A DNA stretch of 64,000 nt from Multifurca ochricompacta (taxonomy: Eukaryota; Basidiomycota; Agaricomycetes; Russulales; Russulaceae). The notes under the pieces were generated by a model. It had not been told where the DNA came from. It made no database searches and saw only the letters and a list, made by a program, of their open reading frames with translations. The first letter of the stretch is position 1. Every line of letters starts with the position of its first letter. Position numbers and translations under genes: made by a program. Below are positions 21,609 through 33,091 of the stretch, in pieces. The stretch is taken from the NCBI GenBank assembly GCA_022496185.1, contig WTXG01000103.1:62001-126000 (forward strand), read 5' to 3'.

Positions 21609-23387
21609 GAACGGATCCAATCCGCGGTGAGTGTAAGGTAAAGTGTGTCCCCAAAAGGAGAGAGGCAGGGTGTGCCGTGCTTGTACTTGCGAATACGCTG
21701 CTTGCTAGTTCCATTTGACCTTGCGCTTGTTGTCATTGTGAAGTTATTTAGCACATAAAGTTAAAGAGAAATAACTTAGATTGCTGGTTCACTGGCTCTA
21801 CTACAAGCATTGTAGATACCTTTATATTCTTGTTGAGAGTCCAGAGTGGTACAGTAAGAAGCAAGCCGTAATGAGTAAATTTTTTGGATTAAAAAAGACA
21901 AATGAGATGAAGAGGCAATAAAGATGAAGTGACGACAGAGAGGTAATGGATGGGTAGGCAGCACAACCCATAGAGAAGTTCAACCAGGCGAAGGTTTCAT
22001 GCTCAACGCCCAAGCCATCCTTACAGCGGGAGAGGTAGCAGGCAGCAGGACATGTTGACAAAAGAAGAGGTGGTGCACAATGATACGTGTCAAGTCAAGG
22101 TAAGGGCCAGGGTAATGGCCAAAAGATAGTCTGTACTGTAGCTATCACAATTTCGTTTATATGCACAATACTCGAAAATATAACATATTTGTGTTTAAGG
22201 TTTAAGGCGTTCTGGTGATCCAATGGCCCTGGAAATTGGAAAACGAGATAGCGACCCCACTAGTAAATTGACAACTAGGAAGAGAGGGTGAGAAATGGCC
22301 ATGCTTTATCGCTCACACTTGGTGTAACCGTGGCTGACCGTTCTGCAAGGAGTTTGATGTCAAAGTATATTGACCAAGTATAATGATGAGACTGTTGCTA
22401 AGCACGCAAGGCAAAGCAAAGAACGAGACGATTGGATTCCTGAGTTCCTGAGTTGATAAGCCTAGGAAGTGAACGACGTCATAAAAAGGAAACAGAGTAG
22501 AACAGGGGAAAGAGCGTTGAAGATGCAGTCGAGAATAGGGAAGAAAGGGTTGGAATGGCTTGGAAGGAAAAGAAGTGGAAAGGAAATGTTATCGTGCAAG
22601 AATGGGTTATCATAATGGGTTATCGAGCAGGTATTCGTAATACGTGGGGCCACATTCTCCTTAAGTCTCCGCTCGTTCTGGCCCGTCTTGCCTTTTCACT
22701 CGTCTCGCTCGTTCAACCAGTCATCCTCGTCTCCACAGTGACCCTTGTATTGTCAATCGTGATGCCACTCAGGTTAATATCGAAGGAAGGGGGCTGTCGT
22801 GCGTCATCAACCAATTCTTGTTGACTTTTCATCTCCCTTTCATCTTCACACCCATGAAGCGTGTCCTTCCTTATACCACTTACATCTTTGCTTAATAAAC
22901 CTGGAATTGGCTTGTTTCATACTGATCTCATGTATTTTAAGATGAGTATGTTATCTATGAAATACCAGCTTTGTCTCACCTCTTCATCTCATTGCATGCC
23001 ACAACCTTTGAAGGTAGCGAACGGTCTAGCCAGTTTCAAGAGATTTCAAGATATTGACACAGACCAGTTCTCAGATTTGTATTTTCCAGCTTTCAAATGT
23101 AGCAAACGGCCTACCGGACTTGCAAGGCTACTCGTCTGTCTCAGCGTTCTCATTGACATCGAATCCCTTCTCTCTCCTTTCTGTCCCAGAACCTCTTTCT
23201 GCTTTGAACTCACCCAGCATATTGTGACACATCACATGATGTGAAGTGTACATGAGGCTTCCAATTGCCTCTCGGTATTGCGTTTTCTTCATCTTTTCGG
23301 CGTCGGTCGGTGTTCGCGGTGAGTCATTGGGGAGTATACTCCTGGTGGCATCGCAGTGTCGTAAGGTTTTTTATCTTCAAGTTTGAA
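21609..23387. repeat. Array segment S, copy 2, and following spacer
   Basis: Nearly identical, with only scattered substitutions by eye, to 50919-52693. This is much closer than S copy 1 (9754-10767), which implies a recent duplication or conversion between the second and third units. It includes an inverted, diverged copy of the Zn-finger 5' flank (about 22890-23200). No gene is supported. Confidence 0.75.
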
Positions 23388-24290
23388 TCATGCATTAGAA
23401 GAACTTGGCGATCGAGAGAGAATGTGTTGAAATAATCGACTCCTTATATTTGAGTGAAACTGTATGCGACAAGTCTTGCTATGTACTTGTCCACGGTACT
23501 GTCGGCCTTGCGTTCGACATGAGAAACCCATTTTGATCTGACTATATTCTTGTTTTCTGGGAGTGGTACTGTAATCCACGTTTTCACCTTTTCCAGTGTA
23601 AGGATTTTGTGGTCCATGGCCTCCTTCCAAAAAGGCCAGTCTTTGTATAGAAACGCAGCTGAGGTTAGATAAGCGCTACCTAAACATAGCAAGATAATTC
23701 AGTTGTGGTTTGACCATTCACAACCAATGGTCAAAACTTTGTATTAATTAGTCTTTACCTAAATGTAGCAAGATAATTACGCGAGTAATGTTAGCTATAC
23801 ACGCGATAAAGATAATCCAAGTAAATACTCACTTCAGTTGTTGATGGTCAAAACTGAAGTGTACAACACAGAAATAATGTCTTCAAATACTGTAAAAGAG
23901 CATGCTGTGCTATGGTCATATCTTTAATCATAATGAATGAGTGGAATGTCAGTAATGTCCACTTAACTCCGTCTTACACCAGCAACACCGGTCACCTCTG
24001 ATCCGGTCCGGCCAACTCTGATCCATTACCGGCTCAACACTTCGCATGTTTGAGCTTCAACGAGTGACTCTGGATCGCCTTCGGCATCTTCAATAGCTTC
24101 TGCAATCATATTGTCATATTCTGCCTGATAAGCATAAACTGTGTCTGCAAATAGGTCAGCGATAGATGCAGAGATTCTTCTTGGGTATCCGGATGGTGAT
24201 ACTTGAGCTTCAATGGTATCTATCCATGCTGTGGCTGCTATTCCAATACATAATACAGCTTGCATATTTCATTCTATGTAACTCAAAAAA
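23388..24290 (-). pseudogene. Copia pol remnant P2, interrupted by LTR B
   Basis: The minus-strand frames contain DWPFWKEAMDHKILTLEKVK, PENKNIVRSKW and DKYIARLVAYSFTQ, the fingers region of a Ty1/copia reverse transcriptase. Upstream residues (DAEGDPESLVEAQ) lie on the far side of the inserted LTR at 23644-24039. No catalytic YVDD is present, so this is a dead fragment. Confidence 0.75.
23644..24039 (-). mobile_element. Solo LTR B (396 bp), degraded intron/spliced-duplicate LTR
   Basis: On the minus strand it runs TGTTGAGCCGG ... TTTCTATACA, and is related to LTR A. The hairpin exon is at 23833-23856, with the intron donor GTGAGT reading leftward from 23832. The acceptor AG is mutated to AA next to exon 2 (23759-23776). 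A rearranged but recognisable spliced duplicate is at about 23667-23742. Flanks share only CTT, so the TSD is imperfect. Confidence 0.75.
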
Positions 24291-24791
24291 TGGTTTCCTG
24301 TTGTTAAACACCCAGAACTACTCCAATGCGGATAGCAACTATGGCGGGCTCAGGAGAAGTGAGGCGCGTTACATATTGTTTGTCTCTGTATGCACATCAC
24401 GTGATGCATCACAATGTGCTGGGGGTGAATAGCGTTCAGTTCACGTCCACGTCCTCGATGATCTTTTGTGAGGACAAACCATGTAACCATTTAACCACAA
24501 TCACAACCAACTAGGAAGCTGAGCTGAGACTGAGACTCTCGACCCTGACAACCAAGTTCAACATTGTTCTATTTACACCTTCAACTTTCCTCTTTTCCTG
24601 TCCGTTGCTCTTCAAGAGCTCGTTAACGACAATGTACGCCTTTTGCAGCTACACTGGCAGTAATAAATGAATACAATATAACTATCCGTAACAAGCCGAA
24701 GACATCCTAATGATCCAAATAGCTGTTGAAAACTGAAAACAAGGTATCGAAGAGAATGCTTTTCTCGGGAAAATTGTTGTTGAAAAGGGAA

Positions 24792-26280
24792 TCAGGCTGG
24801 TAAATCAATGAGGGGGGGGGGGGGTACAGCTATATAAAAGGGGCGTCCGTGAGTGTCGCCAAAGTCCATCCCATTCCAGAGTCCGCCAAGGTCATTAAGT
24901 CTTGTATCATTCTCCTTCCTCACTTCTTCTCTTACGCTTCTTCTTACTGTTATCCCCTGCCCTTTGCAGTGCTGGAGGTGGAGTTTGATGCCATCCTTTC
25001 GCATAATGGTCCTTCCCCAACTGCAAATTGCAACCGCCGGCGCTTTGTGAACCTTGGTCGTCGACCTATGCCGGTTGAGGTCCTTTCTACAGTTGAAACT
25101 CATCACACGGCTTTGCAATTTCGTGCACTCCTCGCAACAGATATATTCTGCCCATTCTCTGTGGATTAGCGTTTTACGCACTGGTGTGGAAGGCTCCGCC
25201 GATAGATATTGGATGACCTGCACGGTTGCCGGCGCCAGGATTGTCCCCAAGCCTACTTCAGTTAAATTGTCTGGCACCGACATGTATTCAAGTGCTTTGG
25301 CGCTGTGGATAACGGATGGACATTGGGGGCGGCGCTGGGCCACGCTGTTGACGGCAACGTCGGGAGCCCGGAAATCAGAGTCGATGGAAATGACCCCACG
25401 CCCTGGTATCGACTCCGAGGCGTGCTGTCGCTCTTGACATACTACTTCTTCATGCACTCTCGAGTTTGGACTAGCGCCAACGGATCTTCCAGTGGAATGT
25501 TGGAGCAGGTAATGAATAGCGCACTGCGCACCATGGGGACCATGCGAAGGTATCCTAAGTCGCCATAGCAGCCTGTTTGCAAGTCCTCTGAGTTCTCTGC
25601 ATTCGGCCGATAGGTTTGAATTACCAAAGGTGTCGAGGGCTACCGATCTCACAGTAGGCGTCGACCCCTCTATAGCCAGCCGATCCAGGGGGTGTACAGC
25701 TTTGGGGGATTTCTCATGTCTCTTTGCTTTCACGCGCTGACTTGGAGTCAACTTGGCATAGGACGCAACACAACAACTCCGGCTGAATCGGGATGGTACT
25801 CTTGCTGGGCCGTTAGGTCTGTGACTCTCCTGAAAGCGCATCCGAGAACCCTGTAGAGTGGTTATCCATCAAGATGAGATCCGGGAGAAATAACGAGTCG
25901 CTATCGACCTGCAGGTCTAGATTGGCTAGGGTGAGAGGGTCGTTGCCTCGACCACTAAATTCGAAGCCCACAGGTGTTTCTAGTGGCGACGAATCTGACG
26001 AGGAGCTCGATGAATATGATGCGCTGTATGCGCTTACCGTCCACTTGTCGAGGACCGGATTGCTGAGGGTTAGGACTAGGGGTGGCAGTCGATGGGTCCA
26101 TTTATGACCACCTATTCGCGCGGTGGGGCCTGTGCTTTCCTGCTGTGCGAAGCCATTGATTCCTTGCTTGGGAACCTGAAACGGGGTGATGAGCGGGCTC
26201 TCTCGTACTGAACAACTCTTTTTACTCACCAGAAAGTCTTCACCTAATTATGTTCTCAATTGTTGTCCACTGCTGGCCAT
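24792..26280 (-). pseudogene. C2H2-like Zn-finger protein, copy B (disrupted)
   Basis: The start at 26280 (MASSGQQL) is followed within 11 codons by TAA, where copies A and C have CAA. The middle frame (25813-26229) and the C-terminal frame (24792-25841, 349 aa) overlap in different frames, so at least one frameshift separates them. The finger region reads YICCEEC ... LNRHRSTTKVH. In the second element the first CSC is changed to CSW, removing a predicted ligand. Confidence 0.65.
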
Positions 26281-27318
26281 CGGTGAATCTGCGGACGCCT
26301 TTCCTGGGGTTGTGACAGGAAAATCTCCCTATGAGTTCGAAGCGGAGAGAGGTTCCACGAGAGTGAGAAAAGGGGAGAGAAGAAGGGATTTGATGTCGAT
26401 ATTAAAATAATAATAAAAATATATAAAAATTGTCGATGAGAACGCTGAGACAGGCGAGTGGCCTTGCAAGTCTGGTAGGCTGTTTGCTACACTTGAAGGC
26501 TTGAACACACAAATGTAAATGGCTGAGAACTGATCTGCGTCGAACATTGGTAACATCGATAATGCCGAAGGAATTGATAGAGAGAATATAAAGTCGAGCA
26601 AGGTGGCAAGAGCGAGAGTTTTAGGGCGATGAAGCGACAGACGGGGACGTTTCTCGAACAGGATAAATTCTAGGGGCTATTCCACAGCCCCTCTTATGTA
26701 GTTTATTGTGTACAATACTTCACAATCTACATGATGGATCGAGACAGTAATAAGTAATCTGAAACCAATAAAGACAAAAGGTGTCGCGTTTGCTTTCGTA
26801 CGCGAACATTCTAGAGTAGCAGTAAGACCCTCAATAACAAGGAGGGTGAGACAGAAGTGTAATCATAAGTAAATCATCACAAAAGAAACAAGACGGAAAC
26901 ATGCCCCCAAAGGGGGCGTCCAAAAATTCTCTTCGGGCTCGCACAAGGCGATCCCCGAAGCCAAGTATGGCAGATCAAAATCCGCCAGTTGATGAGGCTG
27001 AATACCAGTACATCAAAAACTGTTGAAAGTTGATAGTCCTTTTGCTACCTTCGAAGGCTGTGGCACACGATGAGATGAAGAGAAGAGACAAAGAGAGTAT
27101 TTCATGGATAAGATACTCGTCTTTATATACATGAGGTCTGTATGAAACGAGCCAAGTCCAAGCTTAGTATGCAAAGATGTAAGTAGTATAAGGAAGGACC
27201 CGATTCATGGCATGGAGGACATCACTTCGAGTGTTGACGATGCCGGCCGCTTGATCGAGCATCATGTGGATATGATCAACCCTCATGTGCGTCGTGTTGT
27301 CAAACGAGGTGGAATCTG
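26281..27318. repeat. Array-unit spacer left of the gypsy element
   Basis: Continues at 40722 after the retrotransposon. Together these flanks correspond to 14714-15849 and 55657-56810 of the other units. The last five bases (ATCTG, 27314-27318) are the gypsy target-site duplication. No gene is seen. Confidence 0.65.
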
Positions 27319-27663
27319 TGTCCTGGATGCGCATTTTTGGCATCCCGGACTGATTGAAAACCATCCTGAGGGCATCACGCGATTGCGTGTCTTGTAGAGT
27401 CGATCTTCTTTAACTTAGATAAGATAAGGAGGAGTTCGGACCGATCTGACCCAGTCCACGCGATGCAAAGTAGTCGCTGCCCTATGCAGCAATGGACATT
27501 ATAGATACACGTGGCCTTTGTTTGAGTAATACAATTTGATGATTTGATTATAGAGTGATCCAAAGTAGTCTAGTATGTATTTTAGATAATGCCAGACCAG
27601 CGGAAAGGATCGCGTGTTAGTAAATAAGATGTGTCAGGGCACTCAGGAGAGCGGGCCACTGAT
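27319..27663 (+). repeat. Gypsy 5' LTR, first part
   Basis: Begins TGTCCTGGATGCGC; corresponds to 39982-40326 of the 3' LTR. It ends at the copia insertion point, and the last five bases are the copia TSD CTGAT. Confidence 0.95.
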
Positions 27664-28012
27664 TGAGGAAACAGGCATGGCGCAGACTGTACTTTAGATG
27701 CTACTTTACTACTCTATCTCACCTTGTTTGTGTAGAGGCTTAGATGCTTTCAATAATGCGATAGCAACTTAATTCTTGTAGCATATTTACATAGGCTTTT
27801 ATATACATCTGCATGTACTTAATCGGCTATTAATCTAATCGTAAGTACAACGCGTTTATAATGTGATTATAGTCACATGACCGCTTTCGGATGTATTAGG
27901 ATCATTAAGTATCTAAGTGATTGTGATCGGCTGCGTTATCTCTGAAACGCATGATCACAATCTTATGTCGGACCGATCTCCGGTAGCTCTGTACCGGTAC
28001 TCTGGTTCAACA
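27664..28012 (-). repeat. Copia 3' LTR (349 bp)
   Basis: Reads TGTTGAACC ... TTTCCTCA on the minus strand. Preceded in that orientation by the purine-rich AGCAAGGGGGAG. Confidence 0.95.
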
Positions 28013-28058
28013 CTCCCCCTTGCTAAGTGCCGCTGCTAAGCGTGCTAAGCAATTATCC

Positions 28059-29807
28059 TTACTTAGGCGAGTTAATCTCTAGCCCAAGTTGACTCCTGAA
28101 TTTCAGGAATTTGACGCGTCCCAAATTCTTGGTGAACATGTCTGCGGGATTCTCAGAGCCTTCAATAAAGAATAGCTCAATTTTCTTCTCCTGTATAATT
28201 TGTCTGATGTAGTGGAAGCGGATATCAATATGTTTTATCCGTCGCTCTTGTACAGGATTAGAGGCCATAAAGATGGACCCCTGGTTATCACCGCAGAGAG
28301 GAATGGGTCCTAGATCAATGCCAATTTCGCTTAGAAGCGATTTGATCCATACAATCTGTCGCGTTGTGTCAGAAAGCGACATGTATTCTGCTTCAGTGGA
28401 TGAGAGCGCTGTGGTCTTTTGCGCTCTAGAATTCCAGCTGAATATCCCATTCGCTATTTTCACCATGTATCCAGTAGTGGATCGGCGATCTATTGGGTTT
28501 GACGCCCAATCGGAATCAGCGCACGCGATCAATCCGCCATTTGATCTGCCATCGTAGATAAGCGTGTAATCGGATGTGCCGGCTAAATATCGGCAGATAT
28601 ACAGCGCTCGATCAAGATGATCTTGAGATGGATTAGCGGCAAATTGAGATAGCCTTGTAACTGCAAAGGCAATATCTGGTCGCGTGCCCAACATAATGTA
28701 AAGTAATGAGCCGATTACTTGTTGGAACTTTGAACGAATGGAAGGATCTGCAGGTTCAGTGTTAGGATCTGGATGATAGCCTTCTGGGAGAGGAGTGGGC
28801 GCAAATTTCGCGTTAAGCATCCCAAAGCGTTGCAGCACTTTAGTTAGGTATGGCTGTTGATCAAGTAGAATTTTGCCATCCTTCCTAGTTATGCGCATTC
28901 GCAAGAACTCCTTTGTGTCTCCTAGATCCCTGCACTCCCATTTGTTCATGAAATCAGTCTTTAGTTTACTGACTAGGACTTTGTCATTTCCCATAAATAA
29001 AGCATCATCGACATATACAATGATGATGACGATTGACCCATTATTAGCCTTATATAGAAATAGGCCTGAGTCCGAGAGTAGGCGTTTACAGCCCATCGCA
29101 GCCATGGACTTATCTAGCGCCTTCCACCATGCTAAGGCAGCTTGTTTAAGACCATAAATGGCGCGTTGTAGTCGTAGTACTTTGGTTTCTTGTCCTTTAA
29201 TTTTGAAACCTTCAGGTTGTTCCATGTATAGCTCTTCATCTAGTTCACCATACAGGAAAGCGCTTTTGACATCTAGTCCAGTGATGTGCCAATCCTCAAG
29301 CGCGGCAAGCGCGAGCATCAATCGGACAGTCTCAAACCTTACAACAGGCGAGAATATTTCATTGAAGTCAACGCCTTCAACCTGAGAAAAGCCTTTGGCT
29401 ACGAGCCTGGCTTTCTTACGACCATCAGATTTCTGGTCAAAGACCCATCTGTTTTTAATTGTCTTCCTCCCTTTGGGAGGGTCCACAAGCGTAAAGACTT
29501 TCCGTCTGCGAAGTGCCTCAAGTTCTTCGCGACATGCAGTCTTCCATTCCTTTTGTTGCGCGTCAGGCATGCGCAAAATATCTTTATATGTCCACTCTCG
29601 TATATTGGACATGTCTAGTGGCTGTGAATCATGTGGAACTGCTTTGGCGAGCAGATAATTCACAAATTCTCCTCCCCCTTCCTGGGCTAGTTGAGATACG
29701 AGATCTACTAGATCCTCAACTTCATCATCACTCCCATTTATGGGTGTAAGCGGATCGTCGCTAGTGCGGGCCGGAGTGTCGAGACTAGGACCAGGAACCT
29801 GTCTCAA
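28059..29807 (-). CDS. Copia reverse transcriptase-RNase H (intact frame)
   Basis: A 582-aa frame covering the C-terminal half of copia pol. In order it carries KNRWVFDQKSDG...ARLVAKGF (fingers), VYVDDALF (RT catalytic motif, about 29004-29015), DSDWASNPIDRRSTTGY and SSTEAEYMSLS (RNase H), and NPADMFTKNLG near the end. The first 90 or so residues are the linker after integrase. It overlaps the integrase frame at 29804-29807, where the frame changes, so as it stands it is separated from its upstream domains. Confidence 0.9.
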   Translation of the reverse strand: MRQVPGPSLDTPARTSDDPLTPINGSDDEVEDLVDLVSQLAQEGGGEFVNYLLAKAVPHDSQPLDMSNIREWTYKDILRMPDAQQKEWKTACREELEALRRRKVFTLVDPPKGRKTIKNRWVFDQKSDGRKKARLVAKGFSQVEGVDFNEIFSPVVRFETVRLMLALAALEDWHITGLDVKSAFLYGELDEELYMEQPEGFKIKGQETKVLRLQRAIYGLKQAALAWWKALDKSMAAMGCKRLLSDSGLFLYKANNGSIVIIIVYVDDALFMGNDKVLVSKLKTDFMNKWECRDLGDTKEFLRMRITRKDGKILLDQQPYLTKVLQRFGMLNAKFAPTPLPEGYHPDPNTEPADPSIRSKFQQVIGSLLYIMLGTRPDIAFAVTRLSQFAANPSQDHLDRALYICRYLAGTSDYTLIYDGRSNGGLIACADSDWASNPIDRRSTTGYMVKIANGIFSWNSRAQKTTALSSTEAEYMSLSDTTRQIVWIKSLLSEIGIDLGPIPLCGDNQGSIFMASNPVQERRIKHIDIRFHYIRQIIQEKKIELFFIEGSENPADMFTKNLGRVKFLKFRSQLGLEINSPK

Positions 29808-30952
29808 ACGCGCGATGGAATCGGGGAGCTACCCCGGGGTTCCACTGCTCGTCTCCATTGCCGCATCCGCTGAATGTCTGTAATCTGATCGACGGGGTGC
29901 CTGTTATCCCCATAGACATTCCCAGGGCGAAGTGCAACTTTCCTTTCCCGTGTAGAGCGCCGCAAAGGCACTGGTTGTTGTTCTGGCACAGGAGAAGGCA
30001 AGGGTACCTCTGGCTGTGAAGCGCTAGGTTCTTCGTCAAGAACCTGAGGTCCTTCTATTTGTTTGGAAGGTGGAAGGCGAGATGGTAGGAAATCATCATC
30101 GTCCACTAAAGGAATGGGCTGTGTTTCTGGCCCTTCATTAATTAGAGGCTCATTCAATTTAGTAACTCCACGCCGTCTGGTGGAATCACACTTAGGGAAG
30201 AGATTCTCATCAAATAGGGCTGTGGCTTGCGTGTACAATGTATTATTGCCAAGCCGCATGAACAGATGGCCTTTAATGCCATCTGCATGCCCAATATACA
30301 CCATAAGTTCTGACTTAGGTGATAGTTTATTGCCACGACGTTCTTCCGGAATGTAGACATAAGCACCACATCCAAAGACGCGCAAATGAGAGATCTCTGG
30401 TGCTTCTCCATACAGTATCTCATAAGGTGTCTGCCATTTCAGGCGACGTACAGGAGTCCTATTGTAGAGATGTACCGCATGTAGTACAGCAAATTCCCAC
30501 CAAGAGTCTGGAAGACATGACTCAATGCGCATTGATTGCGCTTTATCCATACAAGTGCGCATGAAGCGCTCCGCGCGGCCATTTTGTTGGGGAGTATAAG
30601 GCGCGCTCTGTAGAATTTTATCCCTTCATCTTTTAATACATTCATAAATACATCAGATTTGTATTCTCCACCAGCATCAGACATCCACTCTTAATGGTGG
30701 TGTTATGTTGATTTTTGATCATGGCAAGGAATTGTCGCAAAGCGTTTATTGCAGCAGACTTAGTGCGCAAACATACAATCCATGCAAATGACGTATAATC
30801 ATCAATAAAGCTGATAAGTATTTGTATTTGTGATAAGATTCTACCGGGAAAGTCTTAAGATCTGAATGAATGCGCTCAAAAGGCTTTGAGGCACGTGTTT
30901 CAGATGGTAGATAAGATGCGAAGGCATCTTGCCTTGCGCGCATCCCGGGCAT
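29804..30952 (-). pseudogene. Copia integrase (frameshifted)
   Basis: Pieces in different frames: FERIHSDLKTFPVESYHKYKY (30746-30952), SDAGGEYKSDVFMNVL (30439-30684) and the C-terminal part AVHLYNRTPV ... PYEILYGEAPEISHLRVFGC (29804-30562), with the acidic linker ending in STRERK. The two Asp-bearing motifs (HSDL, SDAGGEY) are present, but the region after FYRARLILPN is out of frame with what follows, so there is no continuous integrase. Confidence 0.8.
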
Positions 30953-31333
30953 AGGGAGCTGTCTTCGGATAAGATAGATCTAGGGGGAATCCCTTAGTGT
31001 GATCTTTGGCATGACGTAAGACTTCCTTAGAAGGATGTCCTAAGCGCTTATGCATTAGATCGTAATCTACATTATAGATTGTGGAGTAAGATCGCGAATT
31101 AGCGATCTTAGAATGAAGCCAATAGATAGTTTGGCCAGTAATTGCCGGATGGCATTGAATAATTGGGATTTTAGATCCCTATTTCGCAAGGTTAATTCAT
31201 GTTCGTCCCCATAGACGTACAATCCTTGCTTGAGAACTCTCCGACGCTCAGAAGTCTTCCAGTTATATCAGGGATGTAATATACTGGATATAAACGCGTT
31301 GTACGCGTTTTCGTGACTCCGTTGTGTGTGACA

Positions 31334-31699
31334 TCATGTTCTAATAGAACAGTACCTTTCCCTTAATATAAATAGGTTTAGAAGCCGTTTGACGGGTTCT
31401 GGGGTACTAATGTCTTCATATTCAATGAAATCGTCGAGAGAAAATGTAAAGTGCGATGAAGCACCTGAATCTAAGAGCCAAGTTATATGGCCTTCATCCT
31501 TAGTCTTTCCTTTGCACTTAGCACACTGAACATGATGTGGAGAATGCAATATATTTGTACATAACCTAAAGTCATGTATAGTGCTAACTACGCCTGCATT
31601 TCTAATGCTCTTTGTAGGGGACTCCCTAGAAGCGCGAACTAATGAAGCATAAATGCATCTGTTAGTTTTACAGGGTAGAAGGAAAGAGGGGACATACAC
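31334..31699 (-). pseudogene. Copia protease region
   Basis: Contains TWLLDSGASSHFTF, the aspartic-protease active-site motif of Ty1/copia polyproteins, preceded by CAKCKGKTKDEGH. The frame closes shortly after, at YCSIRT, and is not in frame with gag (ending 31963) or integrase. Confidence 0.8.
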
Positions 31700-31962
31700 A
31701 TCCTGATCGTCGTCCTCATCTAGGCCAGCCAGATCAGCCAGCTGATCATCAAGATGATCGGAGCCCCAATCAAGAGGATCATTGGGGTCCTCTTCGTCTT
31801 CTGTATCGACGGTGATAGGTGAGGGGGATCTAGATTTTTGCGCGGTCGCTCATCTCCATCCTCTTCAAGGTCCTCCAGCTTGGTCTTGCTGGACGACGTC
31901 TTGAGAAACTATCAGTTATGCGGGTCTCAAGGGGTTTAAATTGTGAGCGGTCCCCGGCACAC

Positions 31963-32982
31963 CTATGTCTTCGCACAGATCCATAGCTTGGTTAAAAGCA
32001 TGATACGGCCAGGGATTCGCTCCTTAGGAGTGGTGCGCATAACGATACGAGGCCTTCCATTCCTATAGTGAGTTTTAAAGGAAGGAGGAGAGGGAACGGA
32101 TGGCACGGTGGTGAATCGAGGAGGGGGGAAGAACGCTTGATTAGCGATGTGTGAGTGCCCCTGTGCCTTAGATTGCTGATTATCTCGATTCTGCCTTCCG
32201 GCACGACGCCCGCGTTGGTACTTGTGATCCGCCTGTTTTTCCGCGTGCTCTGGCTGTTTGCCTCCAGATTGTTTCTGCTGGCTGAAGCGAGGATCACCTC
32301 GCTTCCGCTTGACTGCTGAGAGCTTATTAGCAGAATGGGGGTTTTTACCCCTGGAGCGGTCTTGCTCCCACTGAGCAAGGATGGCACTGCGGACTACTGG
32401 GAGGTTTATGTCAGAATGAGATCTTCCGACAAGGATGGTTGGGATGAGAGCCTCCCATCTAGGAGGAAGGGTGTGTAAGAGCAGCATTCCCTGCAGCATA
32501 TCAGGGATGGTAACGCTATTGGACTCAAGCCGCTCAAAAGCGACTTGGAGACGATTGATCTGAGGGGCAGGGTGCTTTGATGAGTCCAAGCGGAAGTTCA
32601 GGGCCTCCTTGAAGTCCCTGAAGATCGCAGATGGTCCCACAGCGCCGTACTTAGCTTTGAGGGCTACCCATAAAGCGTTAGCGGAGATCGTGGAGCGGTG
32701 TTCCTGCTGAATAGAAGCAGATAGGCGCAGGACAATGGTGCCGATGGCTCGATTGTCAGCGCGCTCCCATTCCTTCTGATCTCTGAGCTCATCTGCAGTG
32801 GGATGCTGCTCATCCTTGGCAGTAATTTTAAGATCAGTGCCATTGGTTATTTCCCAGAGTCCATTGGCCATGAGGTAGGCCTGCATGATTCCAACCCATT
32901 CGTGGTAGTTGGATCCGTCACAGACGGGACAATGGTAGTGAGTTGAGACGACATTGTTGGGATGTGATAAGGGTTTTGACAA
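31963..32982 (-). CDS. Copia gag polyprotein
   Basis: A 339-aa frame with the UBN2/Retrotran_gag type fold: YHCPVCDGSNYHEWVGIMQA near the start, EWERADNRAIGTIVLRLS, and ALWVALKAKYG. A basic, Gln-rich C-terminal half could bind RNA. The first in-frame start-like codon is TTG at 32982, and there is an in-frame TGA not far upstream. The true initiation site may therefore lie in another frame (an ATG at about 33019) or be joined by a leader intron with acceptor TTTTACAG. Confidence 0.8.
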   Translation of the reverse strand: MSKPLSHPNNVVSTHYHCPVCDGSNYHEWVGIMQAYLMANGLWEITNGTDLKITAKDEQHPTADELRDQKEWERADNRAIGTIVLRLSASIQQEHRSTISANALWVALKAKYGAVGPSAIFRDFKEALNFRLDSSKHPAPQINRLQVAFERLESNSVTIPDMLQGMLLLHTLPPRWEALIPTILVGRSHSDINLPVVRSAILAQWEQDRSRGKNPHSANKLSAVKRKRGDPRFSQQKQSGGKQPEHAEKQADHKYQRGRRAGRQNRDNQQSKAQGHSHIANQAFFPPPRFTTVPSVPSPPSFKTHYRNGRPRIVMRTTPKERIPGRIMLLTKLWICAKT

Positions 32983-33091
32983 AAGGGTTTGAGTAGTTGA
33001 TTTCTGTAAAAGAAGTCATGGTCAGCATTGAATGCGACAACCGGTACTCAAAACACAAAGCAAAAACCCAGGCTCTTTAGACTCCATTGAT

